A DNA stretch of 6,080 nucleotides, taken from NCBI GenBank assembly GCA_022425465.1, contig JAKMFK010000054.1, forward strand, positions 1-6,080, given 5' to 3'. The notes beneath the pieces are model-generated. The model saw only the letters and a list, made by a program, of their open reading frames with translations. It was not told the origin of the DNA and searched no databases. The stretch comes from Bacteroidia bacterium (GTDB taxonomy: Bacteria > Bacteroidota > Bacteroidia > NS11-12g > UBA9320). This document shows, one piece after another, positions 1-6,080 of this stretch. The position numbers were made by a program, and so were the translations under genes. Numbering within the stretch: position 1 is the first letter of the stretch; the number at the start of each line of letters is the position of its first letter.

Positions 1-169
1 AAATAGCAACTTGCCAAAATAGGAAATAGATGAAGGATGATATGAAACCCGCATCGGTTTGGGTGAATAGAAGTATAAATGTAATTAAATTGATTACACT
101 AAAAGCCACATAAAAAATAGCGGCTCTTTTACTCAGTAATTTCCAATCTTCTTTTAAGTTAATTTTCAT
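1..169 (-). CDS. N-terminal part of an unrecognised membrane protein (cut by the left edge)
   Basis: An open frame reads leftward from an ATG at 169-167 and stays open to base 1, giving 56 codons. The product begins MKINLKEDWKLLSKRAAIFY, a basic amphipathic start, followed by a hydrophobic stretch at about residues 18-36 and a second one at about 43-56, separated by the polar turn TQTDAG. This predicts an integral inner-membrane protein with at least two membrane helices. The ATG lies only 6 bases after the dapB stop codon, so the two are very probably co-transcribed. In many Flavobacteriales lepB (signal peptidase I) follows dapB, but the visible residues do not resemble the usual LepB start and no catalytic motif falls inside the window. 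I therefore assign no function. The reading frame is well supported by spacing and composition; the identity is open. Confidence 0.7.
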   Translation of the reverse strand, partial: MKINLKEDWKLLSKRAAIFYVAFSVINLITFILLFTQTDAGFISSFIYFLFWQVAI

Positions 170-175
170 GGTTTT

Positions 176-898
176 TTAAAATTTTAATAAATCTTTCATA
201 GTGAATACACCCTTCTTTCCAATGATCCATTCAGCGGCAATGATTGCTCCTTTTGTGAATCCTTCTCTATTTTTAGCATTGTGCTGAATCGATATTTCGT
301 CAATTTCACTGGTATAAGTGACTTGATGATATCCAGGAACATTCTTTCCTCTTTGACAATTAATATGCAAGTCTAACGCAGTTTTTGTGGTGTAGGGTTT
401 GTCTATACGACCAACGTATCCTGTTTTTCTATCAATAGCATTTACAATGTCGTCAGCTAGTGTGCTTGCAGTACCACTGGGATGATCTTTTTTCTCTAAA
501 TGGTGAACTTCAGTCATATGAACATCGTATTCAGGAAACTGATTCATGATTTCAGCTAGTTTTTGATTAATGTTAAAAACAATGTTGACACCAATACTGA
601 AATTAGTAGCTGTAAATAAAGTTTGGTCTGTTTCTTTTGCTAGTTTACAAATTTTGTCATACTGGTCATACCAACCTGTAGTACCAACCACCACGGGGAT
701 TTGAGCTTCAAAACATTTTTTGATATTCTCCACAGCAACATTAGGTTGTGAAAATTCGATAGCAACATCAGCATTCAGTAAATCAGCTGAAGTAAAATCG
801 TCTGAATCAATTTTAGCGACAATTTGATGGCCTTGATTTAGTGCCATCATTTCGATGGATTTACCCATCTTTCCGTAACCAATTAATGCAATATTCAT
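176..898 (-). CDS. dapB: 4-hydroxy-tetrahydrodipicolinate reductase (DapB)
   Basis: This cytosolic enzyme reduces 4-hydroxy-tetrahydrodipicolinate to tetrahydrodipicolinate with NAD(P)H, in the pathway to meso-diaminopimelate and lysine. The 240 residues show an N-terminal Rossmann fold with the nucleotide-binding loop GYGKMG at 7-12, the VVVGTTGW segment at 69-76, the TNFSIGVN hinge at 98-105, and the signature EVHHLEKKDHPSGTA at 130-144. In that signature H132 and K136 match the family's catalytic His and Lys, and PSGTA binds substrate. The product is shorter than the enterobacterial enzyme (about 270 residues); I know this compact form from Bacteroidota. The ATG at 898-896 is directly before the Rossmann strand, so the start is secure. 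Downstream, 6 bases separate it from the membrane-protein gene, suggesting an operon. Upstream it diverges from mltG across 59 bases. Nothing looks broken. Confidence 0.97.
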   Translation of the reverse strand: MNIALIGYGKMGKSIEMMALNQGHQIVAKIDSDDFTSADLLNADVAIEFSQPNVAVENIKKCFEAQIPVVVGTTGWYDQYDKICKLAKETDQTLFTATNFSIGVNIVFNINQKLAEIMNQFPEYDVHMTEVHHLEKKDHPSGTASTLADDIVNAIDRKTGYVGRIDKPYTTKTALDLHINCQRGKNVPGYHQVTYTSEIDEISIQHNAKNREGFTKGAIIAAEWIIGKKGVFTMKDLLKF

Positions 899-909
899 GT
901 TAGTGAAAG

Positions 910-917
910 CAAAACTA
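910..917 (-). promoter_or_regulatory. Candidate Bacteroidota -7 promoter box for dapB
   Basis: Read leftward, this site is TAGTTTTG followed by C, a full match to the Bacteroidota primary sigma-factor -7 consensus TAnnTTTG. It ends 11 bases before the dapB ATG, so the mRNA would have a 5' leader of only about 5 bases. No clear -33 TTG element is found at the expected distance, so the call rests on the -7 match and position only. Confidence 0.4.
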
Positions 918-930
918 ATATTTAGTTTAC

Positions 931-938
931 TTTATTTG
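931..938 (+). promoter_or_regulatory. Weak candidate -7 promoter box for mltG
   Basis: TTTATTTG followed by C matches TAnnTTTG at five of six defined positions (T for A at the second). It ends 19 bases before the TTG proposed as the mltG start, about the same spacing as at tamL and the methyltransferase gene. There is no good -33 element. If real, it is back to back with the dapB box in the 59-base divergent gap. Confidence 0.25.
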
Positions 939-957
939 CGTTTTATAACAAACAGAT

Positions 958-1983
958 TTGAATAAAAAGACACGTAAATATGTTGGCGTACTTCTAATAA
1001 TAGCGATGTTATGCTTATCTGTTGGTTATTACGTATTTTTTGCAGTTAATACAACTTCATCCAGTGATGGCACCTATTTCTACATCCGTAAGAATGATAC
1101 CTATCAGACTGTTCGGCAAGGATTAATTTCCAATAAGATTGTCAAAAATGTTCAGACATTTGATTTGGCTGCTCAAAAGATGAACTTGTCCAATACATTT
1201 AAACCAGGTAGATATAAAATTGACGGAAGATTTACCAATGTTCAACTCATTCGAAAAATAAGAAATGGAAATTGGGATAAAGTGGTCATTAAGATTGATT
1301 TAGAAATGACAAGAACTCAAATTATGGATCACCTCGTATCTAGTTTGGAGCCCAATAAAGAGGACTTAATTGAGGCGTTAAATGATAAATGTATGAAAGA
1401 AAATGGCTTTACTGATGAAAATAAGTGGTGCATCTTTCTGGCTGACCATTACCATTTCAATTGGGCTGTTTCAGCTGATGATATTATTCAACGTTTTTTG
1501 TATGAGTATAATACATTTTGGTCAGCTGAACGAAAAGCAAAAGCAAAATCAGTAGGATTGAGTACTAAGGAAGCATGTATTTTAGGAAGCATTGTTGACG
1601 GAGAGGCTGTTCACGTAAGTGAAATGCCAACGATTGCGGGATTATATCTCAATCGTTTAAGAAAGGGGATGTTGTTGCAGGCTGATCCTACCATTTTATA
1701 CGTAGTGGGTAGAGAAGGGAGAAGACGGGTATTATATCGCGACTTGAAAGCGAAAAATCCATACAATACTTATCTTAACAAAGGATTGCCTCCAGGTCCT
1801 ATATTTTCTCCAGATAAACGAGCAATTCTAGCAAGCATAAATCCAAAAAAACATAATTATATTTTTATGTGTGCTAAACCAGATAGGTCATATTATCACA
1901 ATTTCACTGCTAGTGCGGCTGAGCATCGAAAAAATGCTCGTGCTTACAGAAAAAGTTTAAACGCTAGGGGAGTAAAACGTTAA
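958..1983 (+). CDS. mltG: Endolytic murein transglycosylase MltG (YceG family)
   Basis: MltG is an inner-membrane lytic transglycosylase that cuts nascent glycan strands and so sets their length. The 341-residue product matches the usual family length. Basic residues (KKTRK) precede one membrane anchor at about 8-30; then comes a LysM-like region (about 40-105) and the YceG catalytic domain. The key stretch is SIVDGEA at 212-218, where E216 corresponds to the conserved catalytic glutamate; it is followed by the NRLRKGM segment and QADPT at 241-245. The Asp at 214 replaces the Glu or Gln common there, probably without effect. The start is a TTG: the frame is closed by TAA at 946-948, no ATG or GTG lies before the anchor, and the first ATG (1006) would remove half the anchor and its basic flank. 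The stop overlaps that of the convergent helicase gene. Confidence 0.95.
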   Translation: MNKKTRKYVGVLLIIAMLCLSVGYYVFFAVNTTSSSDGTYFYIRKNDTYQTVRQGLISNKIVKNVQTFDLAAQKMNLSNTFKPGRYKIDGRFTNVQLIRKIRNGNWDKVVIKIDLEMTRTQIMDHLVSSLEPNKEDLIEALNDKCMKENGFTDENKWCIFLADHYHFNWAVSADDIIQRFLYEYNTFWSAERKAKAKSVGLSTKEACILGSIVDGEAVHVSEMPTIAGLYLNRLRKGMLLQADPTILYVVGREGRRRVLYRDLKAKNPYNTYLNKGLPPGPIFSPDKRAILASINPKKHNYIFMCAKPDRSYYHNFTASAAEHRKNARAYRKSLNARGVKR

Positions 1984-3818
1984 TATCTCCTTCGACGTTT
2001 AGCTCCATGGCTACCGCTGCTTTGACGACGTCTACTTCTTCCACCACTTCCACGTTGATCATTGTTTCTGCCACGACGTCTATTGCGTTTTTCTTTTCGG
2101 TCACCACCACCTTCAGGTCTTGGAGAGCTTTCTTCTATTGCAACTTCTCGTCCATTGAATTCCATTTGTTTGGCAGCACGTTGAAGATCTGATGTGTGGC
2201 CTGATTCCATTTCAAAGAATGAAAACATTTTCATGATTTCGATTTGTCCAATCTCAGGGGATAAACCATCCATGTGAGAATTGATCATTCCCATTAGCAG
2301 CTTTGGACTGAATCCGTCTTTTTTTCCTTGATTGATAAAATAACGTGTCATGTGAGCAGCTGTTTTATGCTCACGTCTTTCTCTACGACTTCTTCGTTCA
2401 CCGCTATCATCTCCTCTGTTGTCCTTATTACGTTCACGCTCTCTTTTGTCAGATGTTTTGTTTAAATCTGGTGCATCCCGATAGTATTCTAAAAACCGAT
2501 TGAATTCTGTGGATACAATTTTTTTTAACACTTCCTCTTTGCTCATGTCTTTAAACATGTCAAATATTTGAGGCAAAAAACCATCAATATGGCTGTTTGC
2601 TATCTCGGTTTCTTTGATGTTATCGATGAGGCTAAATAGTTGCTTTTCGCAGATTTCTTGACCATTTGGTATCAATACTTTTTCAAATTTTCGGCCTATC
2701 TTTTTTTCAAGATAGCGAAGTCTACTCTCTTCTTTTGACGTAAGAAGTGACAATGAAATTCCTACGTTAGCTGCTCTACCAGTTCGCCCACTTCGGTGAA
2801 CATACACATCATCCTCGTCAGGCAATTTAAAATTAATTACATGAGTAAGCTCATTTACATCCAAGCCTCTTGCTGCAACATCGGTAGCAACCAATAGTTG
2901 TAATTGGCGATTTCTAAATCGGTTCATCACATAATCACGTTGGGCTTGAGATAAATCACCATGAAGAGCATCTGTATTGTAGCCATCTTCAGCAAGTCGT
3001 TCGGCAACCTCCTTTGTTTCGGCTCGTGTTCTACAAAAAATAATACCATAGATATCTGGTGCTACGTCCACTGCACGTTTTAGAGAGGGATATCGATCTC
3101 TTGAGTTAATTTTATAGTATTGGTGGGTTACGTTCGTATTGGCTTGTTTTTTGTTTCCAGCAGAGATTTCAGCTGGATCCGTCATGTATTTTTTACTCAA
3201 TTTGACCATATCCGGTGGCATGGTCGCAGAGAACAACAAGGTCTGTTTTTCTTGCGGTGTATTGGCTAATATGGCATCTAAATCATCTGCAAATCCCATG
3301 CTTAACATTTCATCTGCTTCGTCTAATACCAAGTATTGAACTCCCTCTAGATTGAGGCGATTTCGTTTGATGAGATCAAGTGTTCTCCCAGGTGTTCCAA
3401 CTACAACATCACAACCTCGTTCTAATTTTCTAATTTGTTGGTTGATATCTGCACCACCATAAACGGGTACCACTTTAAAGCCAGGCATGTTTTTTGAATA
3501 GCTTTTGATATCTTCGGCAATTTGAAGACCGAGTTCTCTTGTGGGGCTTAAAACAATGCATTTAATTCCATCCTTGTTTGGATCAATCTGATTAAGGATA
3601 GGTAAACTAAATGCTGCTGTTTTTCCTGTCCCCGTTTGTGCAAATGCAATTAAATCTTGTTTGGATTCCAATACCTTGGGCAAGGCAAGTTTTTGAATTG
3701 GCGTGGGATTCTCGTATCCCAAGTCTGTTATGGCACTTAAAATCTCTGATTTTAAGCCCATTTCTTTGAATGTACTCATTTTGTTATTTAGTGATAGCAA
3801 ATGAGCATTATTCGACAT
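1980..3818 (-). CDS. DEAD-box ATP-dependent RNA helicase with DbpA-type RNA-binding domain (DeaD/CsdA-like)
   Basis: This cytosolic ATPase unwinds short RNA duplexes; relatives act in ribosome assembly, mRNA turnover and cold adaptation. All core motifs are visible in the 612 residues: Q motif (F17 to Q42), motif I AQTGTGKT 60-67, Ia PTRELGLQ 92-99, TPGR 142-145, DEAD 166-169, SAT 197-199, ATDVAARGLDV 311-321 and HRSGRTGRA 341-349. A charged linker (about 451-488) leads to a DbpA-type RRM (about 489-563) and then an Arg/Gly/Ser-rich basic tail (564-612) likely to bind RNA non-specifically. It is full length, with no missing motif. Two starts are possible: ATG at 3818, used here, and ATG at 3779 (residue 14, MSTFKEMGL), where most homologues begin. 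The gene has its own promoter candidate upstream. It could be named deaD or csdA, but the exact subfamily cannot be settled by eye. Confidence 0.96.
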   Translation of the reverse strand: MSNNAHLLSLNNKMSTFKEMGLKSEILSAITDLGYENPTPIQKLALPKVLESKQDLIAFAQTGTGKTAAFSLPILNQIDPNKDGIKCIVLSPTRELGLQIAEDIKSYSKNMPGFKVVPVYGGADINQQIRKLERGCDVVVGTPGRTLDLIKRNRLNLEGVQYLVLDEADEMLSMGFADDLDAILANTPQEKQTLLFSATMPPDMVKLSKKYMTDPAEISAGNKKQANTNVTHQYYKINSRDRYPSLKRAVDVAPDIYGIIFCRTRAETKEVAERLAEDGYNTDALHGDLSQAQRDYVMNRFRNRQLQLLVATDVAARGLDVNELTHVINFKLPDEDDVYVHRSGRTGRAANVGISLSLLTSKEESRLRYLEKKIGRKFEKVLIPNGQEICEKQLFSLIDNIKETEIANSHIDGFLPQIFDMFKDMSKEEVLKKIVSTEFNRFLEYYRDAPDLNKTSDKRERERNKDNRGDDSGERRSRRERREHKTAAHMTRYFINQGKKDGFSPKLLMGMINSHMDGLSPEIGQIEIMKMFSFFEMESGHTSDLQRAAKQMEFNGREVAIEESSPRPEGGGDRKEKRNRRRGRNNDQRGSGGRSRRRQSSGSHGAKRRRRY

Positions 3819-3860
3819 GTGTTATAAAAATCCAGACTGCTCCGCTGCTATATTTTGGTG

Positions 3861-3868
3861 CAAAGGTA
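3861..3868 (-). promoter_or_regulatory. Candidate Bacteroidota -7 promoter box for the helicase gene
   Basis: Read leftward the site is TACCTTTG followed by CACC, a full match to TAnnTTTG with the often seen trailing C. It lies in the 85-base gap between the methyltransferase stop and the helicase start. Transcription would begin near 3855, giving a leader of about 37 bases to the ATG at 3818 or 76 to the ATG at 3779. No clear -33 TTG is present. It suggests that the helicase is transcribed separately from the methyltransferase, although read-through is possible. Confidence 0.5.
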
Positions 3869-3903
3869 GGGATAAAAATGAGTTTTTAGTGAAGTATCCT
3901 GAT

Positions 3904-4620
3904 CTATCCCATCAACCGCTCACAACATATGGCTGTTGCCATTGCTGCGTTTAAGCTTTCAGTTTGAATATTGCCTGGGATGGTTATGGGTGTATGTGTC
4001 AATGATTCCGTTAGGGATTCAGAAATACCATTTGCTTCATTGCCAATCAACAAAACGCCACTTTTTATATTGGGCAGTGTTCGTATATTTTTACCGTCAA
4101 GCACGGTAGCATATACATCTTTTTGGTTTAAAGTTTCAGTAAGGTTGCCATATTTTAATTGGACTCTAAGAAAGGAGCCCATGCTTGATTGAATAACTTT
4201 ACTATTATACAAATCAACGGTATCTTGACTACAATAAATGGTATTGATTCCATACCAGTCTGCTATTCGAATGATGGTGCCTAAATTACCTGGGTTATTG
4301 ATATTGTCCAATGCGATTTGCCATGGTGTTTCTTCCAGGTTTAGTTGGTGAAACTGAGCAATGGCTAATATACCTTGGGGGTTTTTTTGCTGAGAAATCA
4401 TTTCAAATTCCTTGGGTTTAACTGAGAATAAATCAATGGAGTCACTTGATTCAATTTTCCCTTCAAAGCTGGTGGAGCATACTATGGATTCAATGGGCCA
4501 TTTACTTTGGATTAATTCATTTACGGATTTTAGTCCTTCAACGACAAATAGACCATACTTTTGTCTGAACTTTTTGAATTGAAGCTGCTGATATTGTTTT
4601 ATTTTAACTTTGCTGAGCAA
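3904..4620 (-). CDS. TrmH/SpoU-family (SPOUT) RNA 2'-O-methyltransferase
   Basis: The product is an S-adenosylmethionine-dependent enzyme of the trefoil-knot class that methylates ribose 2'-OH groups in rRNA or tRNA. With the TTG start at 4620 it has 238 residues. An N-terminal substrate-binding domain contains FVVEG (25-29). The three SpoU motifs follow: DNINNPGNLGTIIR (105-118, with N112 and R118), IGNEANGIS (192-200), and IPG plus ESLNAAMA (from about 214 to 228), which form the cofactor-binding knot. The frame extends upstream to a GTG at 4665, but homologues usually begin at about the MLSKVKIK segment, and a promoter-like box at 4642-4649 would place the GTG outside the transcript; I therefore choose 4620. 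The target nucleotide cannot be told from sequence; RlmB-like or TsnR-like activity is possible. It diverges from tamL, a neighbour pairing I recall from other Bacteroidota. Confidence 0.9.
   Translation of the reverse strand: MLSKVKIKQYQQLQFKKFRQKYGLFVVEGLKSVNELIQSKWPIESIVCSTSFEGKIESSDSIDLFSVKPKEFEMISQQKNPQGILAIAQFHQLNLEETPWQIALDNINNPGNLGTIIRIADWYGINTIYCSQDTVDLYNSKVIQSSMGSFLRVQLKYGNLTETLNQKDVYATVLDGKNIRTLPNIKSGVLLIGNEANGISESLTESLTHTPITIPGNIQTESLNAAMATAICCERLMG
4605..4612 (+). promoter_or_regulatory. Candidate Bacteroidota -7 promoter box for tamL, inside the methyltransferase gene
   Basis: TAACTTTG followed by C is a full match to TAnnTTTG on the plus strand. It ends 22 bases before the TTG proposed as the tamL start, so the leader would be about 15-17 bases. 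A TTG at 4579-4581 lies 23 bases upstream, slightly far for a -33 element. The box is inside codons 3-6 of the methyltransferase, read from the other strand. Confidence 0.4.
4610..4620. repeat. Short interrupted palindrome at the divergent start region
   Basis: TTGCT-G-AGCAA is a perfect 5-base inverted repeat around one base. It overlaps the end of the candidate tamL -7 box and contains the methyltransferase TTG start on the other strand. Its position suits an operator or start-site hairpin, but 11 bases can easily occur by chance and also encode protein here. Confidence 0.2.
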
Positions 4621-4634
4621 TGATTTAATCCTAT

Positions 4635-6080
4635 TTGAACACAAAACTAAAATATTGTCTGACACTTTGGTGTTTTTTGAGTTTAACGGCGTGTCATATT
4701 ACTCGTGTAGTTCCTGATGGTGAACAGTTATTGGTGAAGAATAAAATTGATCGTGGGGATGTGCATGGAGTAGATTTATCTGAGGAAGCGAAGAATTTAA
4801 AACAAAAGCCAAATCGTGAATTATTGGGTTTTATCAAGTTTCACCTTTGGGCATATCAATATGGAAAAAAAGGACTTGGGATAAGAAAAAAACAACGTGC
4901 TCTTCGTCGATTAGCTGAAAAAGTGGGAGAGCCTCCAGTTTTAATAGATTCAAATAAAATTAAAATTTCTGCTCAAAAACTATCTGACTTTTATTTTGGG
5001 AAGGGGTATTTTGATAATCAAGTAGGGTTTTCGATCAAACCCAAATTAGGTTACAAAAAAAGGGCAAAAGTGATTTATCATGCAGATTTAAAGAGCCCTT
5101 ACCAAATCAATAAGTTAAAACATGCAACTTCATCCAAGGTTATGGAGGGGATTTTACAATCAAATCAAGCCGAAAAGCGAATGAATGTTGGTCAAAGAGT
5201 TGATTTTCAGAATATTGAAGATGAACGTAATCGCATCACAGAACTCTTTAGAAACAGTGGCTTTTACACATTCAATAGCTCATATATTGATTTTGAGTTA
5301 GATACAAGCTTTGTTGGAAATCAAGCAAGCGTCGTTTTAAATATTCGAAATTTGGATGAGAATTTTTCTCATGTCCAGCATCGAATTAATCGTATTTTAG
5401 TTAAAATAGATGATGCTTCACAACAGGATACCATTCTATATCAAGATATCCAATTTTTAGAGGGTAGTTATTATATAAATCCGTCCACGCTTTCGAAGAA
5501 TATTATTTTCAGAGTAGGTGAATTGTATCAAGCTAAGCAGGTTCAGAAAACGTATGCTAACTTGCTTTCAATGGATTTGTTTGAGTTTGTAACTATTCGT
5601 TTCAACCCTTCATCTGAGGATAGTGCAACCCTACTTACAGCTGAAATTATACTCCAAACAGCTCCGAAGCACGATTTTACCTGGGAACCTCAAGCTATTT
5701 ATACAGATAGGAGTGATGTAGTGCAGTCAACATCGGATCAAAATTTTGGTATTGCAAATAATTTTAGACTTAATAACAGGAATGTATTTGGAAGCGGGGA
5801 GTCTTTTAGTCTAAGTTCGCTTACTGCATTTGAGACTCAAATACGAAAAGACAATAATGGTACCTTAAATGGATTTAGACAAAGTGTCAATGCAGAATTA
5901 AAAATTCCATCGCTTGTTTATTTCGAACGAAAGAAAATTAGCCAAAGTTTTACAAAGAAAAATACCCGAATAAACCTTTCATTTTTACACGATCGAAATG
6001 TGAGTTTTACTCGAAATGTCATCCCATTTAACTTTACCTATGCTTTTTCCAAAAACCGTTTTTCATTTGGAATAACTCCA
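4635..6080 (+). CDS. tamL: TamL-like BamA/TamA-family outer-membrane assembly lipoprotein (cut by the right edge)
   Basis: TamL is the Bacteroidota lipoprotein form of TamA, an Omp85 protein that works with TamB in outer-membrane biogenesis. The frame has 482 codons and no stop. Residues 1-19 form a lipoprotein signal peptide (MNTKLKYC start, hydrophobic core, lipobox LTAC with C20), followed by TRVVPDGEQLL, typical just after the Cys in this family. The KPNRELLGFIKFHLW segment (about 53-67) is also characteristic. A region with three POTRA-like repeats spans about 95-345, and the beta-barrel begins near residue 346 (FTWEPQ); most of the barrel is outside the window. No ATG or GTG exists between the TAA at 4626-4628 and the lipobox; TTG at 4635 alone gives a basic N-terminus before the hydrophobic core. 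A plain TamA/BamA paralogue is the alternative. Confidence 0.88.
   Translation, partial: MNTKLKYCLTLWCFLSLTACHITRVVPDGEQLLVKNKIDRGDVHGVDLSEEAKNLKQKPNRELLGFIKFHLWAYQYGKKGLGIRKKQRALRRLAEKVGEPPVLIDSNKIKISAQKLSDFYFGKGYFDNQVGFSIKPKLGYKKRAKVIYHADLKSPYQINKLKHATSSKVMEGILQSNQAEKRMNVGQRVDFQNIEDERNRITELFRNSGFYTFNSSYIDFELDTSFVGNQASVVLNIRNLDENFSHVQHRINRILVKIDDASQQDTILYQDIQFLEGSYYINPSTLSKNIIFRVGELYQAKQVQKTYANLLSMDLFEFVTIRFNPSSEDSATLLTAEIILQTAPKHDFTWEPQAIYTDRSDVVQSTSDQNFGIANNFRLNNRNVFGSGESFSLSSLTAFETQIRKDNNGTLNGFRQSVNAELKIPSLVYFERKKISQSFTKKNTRINLSFLHDRNVSFTRNVIPFNFTYAFSKNRFSFGITP
4642..4649 (-). promoter_or_regulatory. Candidate Bacteroidota -7 promoter box for the methyltransferase gene, inside the tamL signal peptide
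   Basis: Read leftward the site is TAGTTTTG, a full match to TAnnTTTG and identical to the box before dapB. It ends 21 bases before the TTG at 4620, giving a leader of about 16 bases, and it would make the upstream GTG at 4665 untranscribed. It falls inside tamL codons 3-5. No clear -33 element is visible. Confidence 0.4.

Noticed and set aside
1956..2001. Inverted repeats around the mltG/helicase junction (GTTTAAAC palindrome; TAAACG with CGTTTA)
   Set aside because: The arms are short with a long loop and no trailing T-run, and both arms are coding, so a terminator call is not supported.
2007..2192. Plus-strand open frame opposite the end of the helicase gene
   Set aside because: Its Thr/Ser-rich composition mirrors the Arg/Gly/Ser-rich helicase tail on the other strand; there is no independent coding signal.
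3139..3339. Plus-strand open frame inside the helicase gene
   Set aside because: It lies fully antisense to the conserved helicase core (SAT and DEAD region) and has no recognisable domain.
3873..3888. Hairpin with a 6-base stem of A-T pairs only and a 4-base loop after the methyltransferase stop
   Set aside because: The stem has no G-C pair, too weak for a convincing terminator, and it lies where the helicase promoter spacer would be.
3869..3910. Inverted repeat GGGATA/TATCCC with a 30-base spacer
   Set aside because: It is only 6 bases long, widely spaced and partly inside the methyltransferase stop region; expected by chance.
3971..4192. Plus-strand open frame inside the methyltransferase gene
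   Set aside because: It is antisense to conserved SpoU motifs and is best explained as a shadow frame.
4621..4665. GTG start at 4665 for the methyltransferase
   Set aside because: It adds 15 residues beyond the usual family N-terminus, would overlap tamL by 31 bases, and lies upstream of the best promoter-like box.

Overview
The window looks like chromosomal housekeeping DNA from a Bacteroidota bacterium, probably of the order Flavobacteriales. The reasons are: AT-rich DNA; no Shine-Dalgarno sequences before the starts; promoter-like boxes of the Bacteroidota type (TAnnTTTG); a short DapB of 240 residues; and a BamA/TamA-family protein with a lipoprotein signal, the TamL type known from Bacteroidota. 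The order-level placement is inference. I see no mobile element, CRISPR array, tRNA, rRNA or phage signature, and no gap without a gene longer than 85 bases.

Layout from left to right. (1) On the minus strand, the first 56 codons of an unrecognised membrane protein run off the left edge; it lies 6 bases downstream of dapB. (2) dapB is on the minus strand (lysine/meso-diaminopimelate synthesis). (3) A 59-base divergent gap leads to mltG on the plus strand (peptidoglycan glycan-strand terminating transglycosylase), which starts with TTG. (4) mltG converges on a minus-strand DEAD-box RNA helicase with a DbpA-type RNA-binding domain; the two stop codons overlap in one TTAA. (5) Upstream of the helicase, after an 85-base gap with a good promoter candidate, lies a minus-strand SpoU/TrmH-family rRNA/tRNA methyltransferase. 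(6) Diverging from it on the plus strand is a TamL-like outer-membrane assembly lipoprotein, cut by the right edge after 482 codons.

The genes fall into two themes. DapB and MltG both serve the cell wall: one makes the diaminopimelate cross-linking residue and the other cuts nascent glycan strands. TamL serves outer-membrane biogenesis. The helicase and the methyltransferase both act on structured RNA, probably during ribosome biogenesis.

The most notable signal is in gene starts, not in gene content. Three of the five genes whose 5' ends are fully visible (mltG, the methyltransferase and tamL) are best explained by TTG start codons. At the methyltransferase/tamL junction the two TTG starts are only 14 bases apart, and each gene's candidate promoter box lies in or at the edge of the other gene's coding sequence. 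I found no convincing undescribed system here.
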